From JBJXHN01 sp046233135 (lineage in GTDB: Bacteria; Pseudomonadota; Alphaproteobacteria; Rhodospirillales; Rhodospirillaceae), in assembly GCA_046233135.1 (NCBI GenBank), contig JBJXHN010000002.1:496001-560000 (forward strand): DNA of 64,000 nucleotides, read 5' to 3'. The stretch's first letter is position 1, and every line of letters starts with the position of its first letter. Positions 52,969 to 63,800 of this stretch are shown here, one piece after another. Both the position numbers and the translations under genes were made by a program. The notes under the pieces are model-generated. The model made no database searches, was not told the DNA's origin, and saw only the letters and a list, made by a program, of their open reading frames with translations.

Positions 52969-55212
52969 TCAGCCCATACGGTTCTGCTGGTTCCACAGGT
53001 GTTGGTAGATATCGCACCGTTCCAGCAATTCGGCGTGACGGCCCACGTCGTAGACCTGGCCCCGTTCCATCACCATGATCTTGTCCGCCGGCACCAGCGA
53101 GGACAGACGGTGAGAGATGATCACCAGGGTGCGGCCCTGGGCGATGGACAGCAGGTTCGACTGGACGATGGACTCGCTTTCGGCATCCAGGGCGCTGGTG
53201 GCTTCGTCCAGGATCAGGATCGGCGGATCCAGCAGCAGGGCACGGGCGATGGCCAGACGCTGGCGCTGGCCCCCGGACAGGTTGGCCGAGCCTTCTTCCA
53301 GTACCGTGTCAAATCCGCGCGGCAGGCGCTCGATGAATTCGTCGGCGCCGGCCAGGCGGGCGGCCCGCATCACCTCTTCGATGGTGGCGTTGGATTTGCC
53401 CATCGCGATGTTTTCACGAATCGTGCCGTGGAACAGGAAGTTTTCCTGCAAAACCACGCCGATATTGGCGCGCAGCCAGTCCAGGTCGATTTCGCGCAGG
53501 TCATGGCCGTCGATCTTGATCAGCCCTTCCTGGGCGAAGTGCAGCCCTTGTAGCAGGCGGGTGACCGTGGTCTTGCCAGAACCGGACCGGCCCATCAGGC
53601 CGAAGATCGTACCTTCCGGCACGGTGAACGACACCCGGTCCAGCGCCGGGCCGGCTTCCGGCGAGTAGCGGAAGCGGATGTCCTCGAACTCGATGCGGCC
53701 CTTCAGGGCGGTCCGCAGGCCGCGGCGACCGCGTCCCTGTTCGCTTTGCTGGTTCATGATCTTGCCCAGCATCTGCACCGCGATGTTGGTTTCCTGGAAC
53801 TGCTGGGCCAGGCCGGCCATCTGGATCAGCGGCTGCACCACCCGCATGGAGATGATGTTGAAGGCGATCAGGGCGCCGATCTGCATGTCCTGCTGGAAGA
53901 CCATCAGGGCGCCGACGGTGATCACCACCACCATCATCAGCTTTTGCAGGGGCTGGGTTATGGTGCCCAGGAAGATCGCCAGCTTCATCAGATCGAAACG
54001 CTGGTTGATGGAGTTGGCCAGACGCTCGCCCCATTCCTTGCGCTTGCGGGCATCCAGGGCCAGGGATTTGACCGTGCGCATGCCTTGCAGGTTTTCCACC
54101 AGGAACGACTGCAGGCCGGCTTCGGCGGAATAGACGCGCATCATCCGGGATTTCAGGATCGGCAGAGCGGCGCCGATCACCAGGCACAGAACGGCCGTGA
54201 AACCCAGAACGATCATGGCCAGTGTGGAGTTGTAAAGGAACATCACCGGCAGCAGGAAAACCAGCGTGATCGAATCCAATGCCACCGTGAAAAGCTGACC
54301 GGTCAGGAAGTTCCGGATGCCTTCCGACTGCTGCATATGCTTAGTCAGCACGCCGGTCGACGAGCGCTCGAAATAGCTCATCGGCAGGGAGAGCAGCTTG
54401 TTGAAGGTCCGGGTGTTGATCCTGGCGTCGATTTTCATCGTCGCATAGACCACCAGATACTGCCGCAGATAGGACAGAATGGTCTCGAACAGGATGGCGA
54501 TCATCATGCCGCCGAACAGCACCCACAGGGTCCCGATGCTGTTGTGCATCAGCACCCGGTCGATGACCAGCTGCATGAAGATGGGCAGAGACAGCATCAG
54601 GAAGGTCAGAACGATGGCGGTGATGCCCACATCCCGGAAGATGTGCTTATGCCGCATGATTTCATCGACGAAGGTGGAAAAGCCGAATGGCTTGTCCGAT
54701 TCCTCGAAGCCCTGGTAGACCCGCTTCAGCAGGATGCAGGTCCCGTCCCAGCTGTCTTCCAGGCGCTGGCGGTCGACCGTCAGCAGCTCGTCCGGGCCGG
54801 CGTAGGGATCCCGCAGCAGCGCCACTTCGACATTGCCCTGGGTGCCGACCCCCATGATCACCATGCAGTTGCCGTTCTTCAGCCGCAGAACGGACGGAAA
54901 GGCTTCTCCCAGCTCAAGGAGCTGATCGAAGGTCAGCTTAATCTTCTTGGCCTTCAGTCCGATACTGTTGCCGATGCGCACCAGGGCGGCGTCGTCAACT
55001 TCCTCGTTTCCGATGACGTGGTCATGCAGCAGCTGTTCGACCACCACGTCGATACCGTGCTCCCGTGCCACCAGGGTGAGGGCGTTCAGGCCGGTGTGAG
55101 GGCAGACGGTCTCCTGAGAGGGGTCCGGCTCCCTGTCGAGGGGAAACTTTAGGGCGGTCAAATCGCGAACCGTTTCTGCATGGGTGTTGAGGGTCTCGGT
55201 GCCGCGGCCCAA
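52969..55212 (-). CDS. Type I secretion ABC exporter (HlyB-like, with C39-like domain)
   Basis: About 747 residues; the first start codon in frame is a TTG at 55212 without a clear ribosome site, so the exact start is uncertain. Residues 35-165 form a C39-peptidase-like domain in which the Cys position reads TGLNALTLVAREHG, so it is non-proteolytic as in HlyB. Five or six membrane segments follow, then the ATPase: Walker A GRSGSGKTTV, signature NLSGGQRQRLAIARAL, Walker B ILILDEATSALD. Such exporters take RTX proteins with C-terminal signals. The giant repeat protein at 57868 is the obvious candidate. Confidence 0.93.
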   Translation of the reverse strand: MGRGTETLNTHAETVRDLTALKFPLDREPDPSQETVCPHTGLNALTLVAREHGIDVVVEQLLHDHVIGNEEVDDAALVRIGNSIGLKAKKIKLTFDQLLELGEAFPSVLRLKNGNCMVIMGVGTQGNVEVALLRDPYAGPDELLTVDRQRLEDSWDGTCILLKRVYQGFEESDKPFGFSTFVDEIMRHKHIFRDVGITAIVLTFLMLSLPIFMQLVIDRVLMHNSIGTLWVLFGGMMIAILFETILSYLRQYLVVYATMKIDARINTRTFNKLLSLPMSYFERSSTGVLTKHMQQSEGIRNFLTGQLFTVALDSITLVFLLPVMFLYNSTLAMIVLGFTAVLCLVIGAALPILKSRMMRVYSAEAGLQSFLVENLQGMRTVKSLALDARKRKEWGERLANSINQRFDLMKLAIFLGTITQPLQKLMMVVVITVGALMVFQQDMQIGALIAFNIISMRVVQPLIQMAGLAQQFQETNIAVQMLGKIMNQQSEQGRGRRGLRTALKGRIEFEDIRFRYSPEAGPALDRVSFTVPEGTIFGLMGRSGSGKTTVTRLLQGLHFAQEGLIKIDGHDLREIDLDWLRANIGVVLQENFLFHGTIRENIAMGKSNATIEEVMRAARLAGADEFIERLPRGFDTVLEEGSANLSGGQRQRLAIARALLLDPPILILDEATSALDAESESIVQSNLLSIAQGRTLVIISHRLSSLVPADKIMVMERGQVYDVGRHAELLERCDIYQHLWNQQNRMG

Positions 55213-55674
55213 TGGGGCCAGGGGCGGCGCCGTGCTGAAGTATCCCGCGACCGGGATCCGCTGCCAGCTTGCGGATCGCTCCGCAACCGGCTGTCCGCTG
55301 CCCTGGTGGCCTCCCGCAGGGGGAGCGTTTCCGGAAGCGGTGGTCGGCCGAACAGCTGTCTATCGTCCTGTGTGCCCATGGCGAGCCTTGGTGTCATCAC
55401 TCTCAGGCATCGTATCTTTACCGGGGCCATTTCCAACAGGGGCCATCGTGCCTTTGCGCCCCTTTCCCTTTCGTTCCGGGCAGAGGGGCTTGATATGGCA
55501 GTCACCCGGGGGAACGGTCCTCCGCCGGGTTGGCGCCGTGCGCAACGCGACCGGGTCATATCGTTCGCGTACGGCCGATCCACAGGGGTAATAGCGGTTT
55601 TGCCCGGCGGGCGTCAATCGGCTCCATGTGCTTTTCCCTATTCCCTGGGGGATCGTGGGGAGGGCGGAGGGGGG
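55213..55674. other. 462-bp non-coding gap upstream of the type I secretion operon
   Basis: No gene is supported; short overlapping frames in several directions lack ribosome sites and family resemblance. It should contain the promoter of the exporter operon, but no convincing -35/-10 pair is visible. Confidence 0.5.
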
Positions 55675-57309
55675 CTAGCTGGCGCTCCACGCCGCAAGGG
55701 CGTCCCTTACCCTGGCCACGACGCCGGTCCATGCCTGACCCGGGGCGTCCTGACGGAACAGGCGCGCCCGGGGGTACCAGGGGCTGTCCTCCCGGTCGAC
55801 CAGCCAGCGGAAGTCGGGGGAATAGGGAATGACCACCCACATCGGGGTATTCATGCCGCCGGCAAGGTGGACCACGGACGTGCAGGAGCTGATCATCAGG
55901 TCCAGGTTGTCGAGAATGGCGGCGGTGTCGGCGAAGTCACCGATCGCGTCGTCCAGATCCGTGAAGGTTTCGGGCATCGGGTCCGGGCTGGCCTTCAGCT
56001 GGTCGTGGCCCGGGCCTTTTTGCAAGCTGAAGACATGGGTTCCTGGCACGTCCAGCAGCGGCCGGAATGCGGTCAGACCGGGGGAACGGAAGCGGTCCCC
56101 TTCGAAGGTCGTGCTGCCGGCCCAGACGATACCGATTTTTTTTGCCCCCGGACGCGCCAGACCTTCCAGCCGGGTTCGCCACATGCTGGACAGTGCCGGA
56201 TCCGCTTTGAAGTATGGAACGTTGGCGGGGATGGTCTCCAGCGTGGTGCCGAACCGTTCCGGCAGGTCGACCACCGGGGCGTGGTAATCGAAGGGGGGGA
56301 GCGGATCGCCGGAGGGGATGACCTCGGCAACGCCGGGGACGGTCCGGAACAGACGCACCAGCGGGCGCTGGACATCCAGGATGATCCGCACGCCCCGGGC
56401 GGCGAGCAGCGGGGCGTAGCGAACGAACTGCAGGGTGTCCCCCAGGCCCTGTTCCCAATAGATCAGCAGGGTCTTGCCTGTCAGGTCCTCACCCCGCCAC
56501 GGTGGTTGAACGAACTGGCGCTTGGGGCTGGGAAAGCCGTCGATCTGCCAGCGGGCAGCGTACTTTTTCCATCCTTCCGTCATCTGTCCGTCGAGCAGCA
56601 GGGTCAGCGACTCGTTCCACTGAATACCCGGAGTCTCCGGCGCCAGACGGCCGGCCCATCGGAAACTGCGGGTGGCGGCGGTCAGGTCCAGAAAGGTTTT
56701 TTGGGTGGATCCCAGGTTGGTCAGGGCTTCCGTTTGGGCGGGATCCAGGCACAGGGATGCCTTCAGGGCGTCAAGGGCTTCCTGGAACCGGCCTTCCAGT
56801 CGAAGCAGGGCGCCATGGTTGCCGACATATTCCGGTGCGTCGGGGGTCAGTCGCCTGGCCCGGCCATAGAGCGCCGCGGCTTCGGATATGCCCTTGCGGT
56901 GCTCGAACAGAAGGCGTCCCAGCGTCGACAGGGCCACGGGGTCGTCGGGCATCAGGACTAGGCTGGTGCGCAGCAGGGCTTCGGCCTCGTCCACCCTGCC
57001 GGAGCCTAGATATAGAAGGGCCAAGGCCCTCCAGGCCGATGGCTGAAGGGGGCGCAAGCCGGCGGCAGCCCGAAACATGCGTTCCGCTTCTTCAAACCGG
57101 CCTGATTCGTGAAGCAGGATACCCAGGTTGTTGAGGGACGGGCAGTGAGTCGGGGTCGAGGCGAGAATTGCCGAATACATTCGAATGGCCTCACTCGTAT
57201 TGCCTTTCGAATGCTGGGTCAGCGCCTGCATGAAGGCATCTTCCAAGGAAACCTGCCGTTCGGCGGACGCCGGGTGTTGCGGGGCCTGCTGGGGTGCCGG
57301 TGTTGTCAT
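55675..57309 (-). CDS. TPR protein with C-terminal glycosyltransferase family 9-like domain
   Basis: 544 residues. Residues 20-240 hold about six TPR units (for example SLNNLGILLHESGRFEEAER and ALTNLGSTQKTF). Residues 270-540 resemble heptosyltransferase-type GT9 folds: LIYWEQGLGDTLQFVRYAPL, KIGIVWAGSTTFEGDRFRS, and TAAILDNLDLMISSCTSVVH-LAGGMNTPMWV. Such TPR-GT9-like proteins are often next to genes for giant secreted repeat proteins and may glycosylate them. It is divergent from the giant repeat gene with a 558-bp shared gap. Enzyme activity is inferred. Confidence 0.85.
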   Translation of the reverse strand: MTTPAPQQAPQHPASAERQVSLEDAFMQALTQHSKGNTSEAIRMYSAILASTPTHCPSLNNLGILLHESGRFEEAERMFRAAAGLRPLQPSAWRALALLYLGSGRVDEAEALLRTSLVLMPDDPVALSTLGRLLFEHRKGISEAAALYGRARRLTPDAPEYVGNHGALLRLEGRFQEALDALKASLCLDPAQTEALTNLGSTQKTFLDLTAATRSFRWAGRLAPETPGIQWNESLTLLLDGQMTEGWKKYAARWQIDGFPSPKRQFVQPPWRGEDLTGKTLLIYWEQGLGDTLQFVRYAPLLAARGVRIILDVQRPLVRLFRTVPGVAEVIPSGDPLPPFDYHAPVVDLPERFGTTLETIPANVPYFKADPALSSMWRTRLEGLARPGAKKIGIVWAGSTTFEGDRFRSPGLTAFRPLLDVPGTHVFSLQKGPGHDQLKASPDPMPETFTDLDDAIGDFADTAAILDNLDLMISSCTSVVHLAGGMNTPMWVVIPYSPDFRWLVDREDSPWYPRARLFRQDAPGQAWTGVVARVRDALAAWSAS

Positions 57310-57867
57310 AATTGGTGTCGATGCAGCCGAAGTAGGGTGGCCGCCTCCCTGGTCGGTGGGTGGTAATCGGTCGGCTTTCGTAAGCGCTCTCTCGGATTTT
57401 CCATGAGTCCTGCCCGTTGCTTTCTTACTAGTTCCCGGGTAGTCTGTCGATAATCCGATCTCGGCGGTGTCTTGGCCAAGAAAAAACCTGAGTTCTATTC
57501 CTTTTTAAGGGGGCGGTTTTCTCAGGCTTTGATCCTTGTTATCGGCCAAGCCCCAGGCAGGCAGGCGGGCGCGAATCGTGTTTTCAAAGCAGGCAGGACA
57601 TTAGGTAAGGCTGTCAAGGCTCTGATAATCCCTGGATTTAGAGGCTGGTGAAAAGTGTCGCACCTGTTGCGGTGCTGCTACACTGCCATTGCGTCGGCAC
57701 GGCGCTCAAATGGGGCATGTGACCTATTTTCTCTATCGGCTGTCTTGCAACCCCTCCCCGTCTCAGGTACAAGCATCTGGAATCGGGCCCAAGGGGTTGG
57801 TGTGTCTGCGCCCCTGTTGTGCCCTTTCGTTAAATGATAGCCGCCTCACACAGGGGGAGTTCTCTAA
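57310..57867. promoter_or_regulatory. Divergent regulatory gap of the giant repeat gene
   Basis: The 558-bp gap is less GC-rich than its surroundings. It contains the perfect palindrome CTTGGCCAAG (57471-57480), a related GGCCAAG near 57543, and CCTGAG/CTCAGG arms (57487-57492, 57521-57526). No protein is supported. GGGGGAG (57853-57859) is the ribosome site of the repeat gene. Confidence 0.5.
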
Positions 57868-60800
57868 ATGGCAACAGTGACTATAGCTAACAGCGGTACC
57901 AACGCCACATACAGTCTATCGAGTGGCGATGTCCTTACGGGCGGTACCGGCACCGATATCATCACGCTGAGCAACCCGGGCCAATCGGTCCACATGTCTT
58001 TCATCGAAACCGTCACGGGTTCGACCGGCTCTGATACCGTCTCTCTCGCGAACTCCGGGAGCACGATGTCCGTCGTGGCTCTGGAATCCCTTTACGGCGG
58101 TACCGGGACCGATGTTATTACCCTGCTGAATGCCGGTAGCACCACCTTCCTTGATGACGTGGAATCGGTGGCGGGTGGTACCGGGACCGATGTCATCAGC
58201 TTGGCCAGCGGCGGCAACACGATCTCGGTTTCCGGTCTGGAAACCTTGACGGGCGGCGCGGGAAACGATCTCGCCATTCTGACGAACGCTGGGTCAACGT
58301 CGGTCCTGTCTAGTCTGGAAACCGTGCAGGGCGGTACCGGTACTGATGTCATCACTCTCGGGAACTTCGGCAATACCACGGTTGTTTCCGGCATAGAGTC
58401 GGTAACAGGCGGTTCGGCCAGCGATGTCATCTTGCTGCTTAACTCCGGCAACACCTTCCACGTCAGCAACCTGGATGCTCTGGCTGGCGGCACGGGCACC
58501 GACGTCATCACGCTCGGAAACGCCGGTAACACCACGTTCGTTAGCGGCCTGGAAGCGCTGGTGGGGGGCACGGGATCCGACGCCATCTCGCTGGTGAACA
58601 GTGGTAGCACGATCTCGGTTTCCGGTATTGAAACCCTGGTGGGCGGCACCGGCACGGATGTCATCACCCTTGCGAACGCCGGCAATACGGTCTCCATCGG
58701 CGGCCTGATGACCCTTAACGGGGGAACGGGGTCCGATGTCGTCCGCCTGCTCAATAGCGGCGTCACCGCCAGCGTGGGATCGGTGGAAACGGTGACCGGC
58801 GGGACCGGGGCCGACTCCATTTCCCTGCTGAACGCCGGCAACACAGTCGTTGTGTCTGGTGTCGAAACCGTGTCCGGCGGGACCGGTTCCGACCTCATTG
58901 CGCTGAGCGGCGCCGGGGTCACCATCAGTGTCACCGGCCTTGAAAGCGTTACCGGCAGCACCGGTTCCGATCTGCTGACTCTGCTCAACAGCGGCAACAC
59001 CATGTCCGTGTCTGCCGTTGAAACCCTTTCGGGTGGCACCGGCACCGACGTGATTTCGCTGACCGGCAGCAGCAGCACGGTTTGGGTGTCCGGACTGGAA
59101 ACCCTGAACGGCACCACCGGCTCTGACCTGGTTCGCCTGGGCAATGGCGGCAACGTGACTGCCTTCAGCGGGATCGAAACCCTGTACGGCGGTACGGGGT
59201 CCGACAACGTTACCCTGCTGAACGGCGGCAACACGATTACCCTGATCGGTCTGGAAACCCTGACCGGCGGGACGGGCAGCGATGTGGTGACCCTGGGCGA
59301 CGCGGGCAGCACCATGTTCGCTCAGTCCGTCGACACGCTCATCGGCGGCAACAGCGCCGATGCCATCACCCTGCTGAACGCCGGCAACACGACCACCCTG
59401 TCCCGGGTCGAAACGCTGAGCGGTGGTACGGGTACGGACGTGATCACGCTGTCCACCGGTACCACGATGCACCTTACCGGGGCTGTGGAAACCCTGATCG
59501 GTTCGTCCAGCAACGACTACATCCGCCTGGGTAACGGCGGCACCACCACCACGATGACCAGCATCGAAACCGTGGCGGGTGGTACCGGTTCGGACGCCAT
59601 CGTTCTGCTGAACGCGGGCTCCACGATTGCCGTTTCGAACGTCGAAGCGCTGACCGGTGGCACCGGTTCGGATTGGGTGAACCTGTCCAATGCCGGTAAT
59701 ACGCTCACCGTGACCGGTATCGATACCCTGATCGCCGGTACCGGTCAGGACAATGTCCGGCTGCTGAACAGCGGCAACACCACCACCCTGGTCGGTCTGG
59801 AAACGCTGACCGGCGGTACGGGTACCGACGTGATCACCCTGGGTGATCGCGGCAGCACCACGATCGCTTCCAGCATCGAAACCCTCACCGGTGGGTCCAG
59901 CTACGACGCGATCACCCTGGTGAACAGCGGTGCCACGATGGCCATCTCGGCTGTCGAAACGCTGATCGGTGGCACCGGGACGGACGTGATTACCCTGGGT
60001 AACGCGGGTAATACCGTTTACATGTCCTACCTGAACACCGTCACTGGTGGTACGGGCGCTGACTGGGTGAACCTGGGTAACGGCGGCAACACCACGACGG
60101 TTGGTGCGATCGATACCCTGATCGGCGGCACCGGTTCGGACAGCGTGACCCTGCAGGCCGGCGGTAACACCATTACCCTGGTCGGCATCGAAACCCTGGC
60201 CGGCGGTGCCGGTTCGGATCGGGTCACCCTGGGTGACCGTGGCAACACCACCATCGTTTCCGCGATCGAAACCCTGATCGGTGGCAACAGCTCCGATGCC
60301 ATCACCCTGCTGAACGCTGGCAACACCCTGTCGCTGTCCAATGTCGAAACCCTGGTGGGCGGCACCGGCACCGACGTCATCACGTTGTCCGGCACCAGCA
60401 GCACGATGTACGTCTCCGGTCTCGAGACTCTGACCGGCAGCAGCGGCAGCGACTATCTGCGTCTGGGCAATGCGAGTAACACCACCACCCTCAGTAGCGT
60501 CGAAACCATCATCGGCGGTACCGGGTCTGATCTCATTATTCTGCTGAACGGCGGCAACACCGTCACCCTGGTGAACGTGGAAACCCTGACCGGTGGCACC
60601 GGCAGCGACTGGGTGAACCTGGGCGACCGCGGCAACACCATGACCGTCGGTGGTGTCGACACCATCATCGGTGGTAGCAGCTACGATGCGATCACCCTGC
60701 TGAACGGCGGCAACACCGTCCGTCTGGTGGGTCTGGAAACCCTGCGCGGCGGTACCGGTACCGATGTCATCACCCTGGGTGATGCCGGCAGCACCATGGT

Positions 60801-63800
60801 TGCGATCAACCTGGAAACCGTGACCGGTGGCGCTTCCAACGACTACATCACCCTGCTCAACAGCGGCAGCACGATGGCGATCTCCTCCGTCGAACGCCTG
60901 CTGGGCGGCACGGGGACCGATGTCATCACCTTGGGCAATTCCGGTAACACCATCATGGTGTCCGGTCTCGAAGCGCTGACCGGCGGCACGGGCAACGATT
61001 GGGTGACGCTGCTGAATGGTGGCAACACCACGGCCATCTCTGCCATCGATACCCTGATCGGCGGCACCGGGTCGGATCGCGTGACCCTGCTGAACGGTGG
61101 CAACACGGTGACCCTGGTGGGCATCGAAACCCTGCTGGGTGGCACCGGGTCCGACCGGATCACTCTGGGCGATCGCGGCAATACGATGACCGTCAGTGCT
61201 CTCGACACCATTACTGGTGGCGGCAGCTACGATGCGATCACCCTGCTGAACGGTGGCAACACCGTTTCCATGACGTCCATCGAAACGCTGGTGGGTGGTA
61301 CCGGTACCGATGTCATCACGCTGACCGGTTCGGGCAGCACGATGTACGTTTCCAGCCTCGAAACCCTGGCCGGTAGCAGCGGCAGCGACTATCTGCGCCT
61401 GGGCAACGGGGGCAACAACACCATCGTCAGCAGCATTGAAACCATCATCGGCGGTACCGGGTCGGACAGCGTGACCCTGCTGAATGGTGGCAGCACCGTG
61501 ACCCTGGTGAACCTGGAGACCCTGTTCGGTGGGACCGCCAGTGACTGGGTGAACCTGGGCGACCGCGGCAACACCATGATCGTCAGCGGCGTTGACACCA
61601 TCATCGGTGGCGGCAGCTACGATGCGATCACCCTGCTGAACGGTGGTAACTCCGTTACGCTGGTGGGCCTGGAAACCCTGCGTGGCGGCACCGGTACCGA
61701 CGTCATCACTCTGGGTGACCGCGGCAACACCATGGTCGTGACGGGCCTGGAAACGGTGACCGGGGGTGCCTCCAACGACTACATCACCTTGCTCAACAGC
61801 GGCAGCACGATGGCGATCTCCTCCGTCGAGCGTCTGCTGGGCGGTACGGGGACAGATGTCATCACCCTGGGCAATGCCGGCAACACCATCACGGTGTCCG
61901 GTGTTGATGTGCTGGCCGGCGGTACGGGCAGCGACTGGGTGACTCTGTTGAACGGTGGCAACACCACGACGATGTCGTCGATCGATACCCTGATCGGTGG
62001 CACCGGTTCGGACAGTGTGACCCTGCTGAACGGTGGCAACACCGTGACCTTGGTTGGCATCGACACTCTGGCCGGCGGTACCGGTTCCGACCGGATCACC
62101 TTGGGCGACCGTGGCAACACCATCGTGGTTTCCAACCTGGAAACCCTGACCGGTGGCAGCAGCTACGACGCGATCACTCTGCTGAACGCTGGTAACACCA
62201 TCGCGATGTCGGCCATCGACACCCTGGTGGGTGGCACCGGAACGGATGTCATCACGCTGGGTGGCGCCGGTTCGACGATGTACCTCAGCAACATCGAAAG
62301 CGTGATCGGCAGCACGGCTTCGGAAAGCCTCCGTCTGACCAACGCCAGTAACACCGCGACCGTTTCCCTGGTGGATACGATCGTCGGTGGGACGGGGTCC
62401 GACGCCATCATCCTGTTGAACGGCGGCAACACGGTCACGGTCTCCAATCTGGAAACCCTGAGCGGCGGTACCGGTGGCGATTGGGTCAACCTTGGCGGCA
62501 GCGGCAGCACGCTGAGCATCAGCGCCATCGATACCCTCATCGGTGGAACTGGTCAGGACAACGTCCGCCTGCTGAACGGCGGGAACACGGCCATCCTGGC
62601 GGGCATTGAAACCCTGTCCGGTGGTACGGGTACCGACGTGATCACCCTGGGCGCTCGCGGCAGCACGATGACCGTCGGCAACCTCGAGACCTTGACCGGT
62701 GGCAGCAGCTACGACGCAATCACCCTGATGAACGGTGGCAACACCCTCAGCGTGACGGCGATCGAAACTCTGGTCGGCGGTACGGGATCGGACGCTGTGT
62801 TCATTCTGAACGCTGGTTCGACCATGACGGTGTCCAACATTGAAGCTGTCTCCGGCGGTACCGGTGGGGATTGGCTGAACCTGGGAAGTGCTGGCAACAC
62901 CACGACCCTGTCTTCGATCGAAACCCTGATCGGCGGCACCGGTTCGGACAACATGACCCTGCTGAACGGCGGGAACACGATGATCCTGGCGGCGATCGAA
63001 ACGGTCACCGGCGGCACCGGCAGCGATTTCATCACTCTGGGTGACCGCGGCGGTGCCATCTCGGTGCAGTCGATCGAAACCCTGATCGGGGGCGCGAGCA
63101 CCGATACGGTCACTCTGCTGAACGGTGGCAACACGTTGACGGTGTCCGGAGTGGAGACCATCTCCGGCGGTACCGGCAGCGACTTCGTTACTCTGCTGAA
63201 CGGCGGTTCCACGCTGACCATTCAGGGTGTCGAAAGCCTGGTTGGCGGCACGGCGACCGACTGGATCAACCTGGGTAACAACGGGGTGACCACCACCCTG
63301 AGCAACGTGAATATCCTGGTTGGCGGTACCGGCACGGACCACGTGACCCTGCTGAACGGCGGGAACACGATGACCCTGGCGGCGATCGAAACCCTGATCG
63401 GTGGCACCGGTGGCGACTGGATCAACCTGGGTGACCGGGGCAACACGATGATGCTGACCGGCGTCGACACCCTGATCGGTGGTGACGGTGGCTTCGACAA
63501 CATCAACCTGGGCAACGGTGGCAACACCCTGATCCTGACGGCTCTGGAAACCCTGACGGGCGGCACCGGTAGCGACTATGTCCGCCTGGGGGCGCGGGGC
63601 AACACGATGACGGTGTCTCTGGTGGAAACCATCATTGGTGCGGAAGGCCGTGATTGGCTGAACCTCGCCAACAGCGGTGCGACCACCACGATCACCGGTG
63701 TCGAAGTGGTGATCGGCGGGACGGCCAACGACCTGGTGGCTCTGACCGGTTCCGGCAACACCATCGCCGTTGCTGCGGTGGAAACCCTGACCGGTGGCAC

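Noticed and set aside
57655..57880. Small open frames just before the giant gene
   Set aside because: They lack ribosome sites, are not family-like, and overlap the promoter and ribosome site of the repeat gene.
58294..63342. A 1,682-codon open frame on the minus strand opposite the giant repeat gene
   Set aside because: It is the antisense of a 78-bp repeat, so any stop-free register is repeated dozens of times. It is unusually rich in Gln, Gly and Asp, has no ribosome site, and its complement encodes an obvious RTX-like protein with its own ribosome site.
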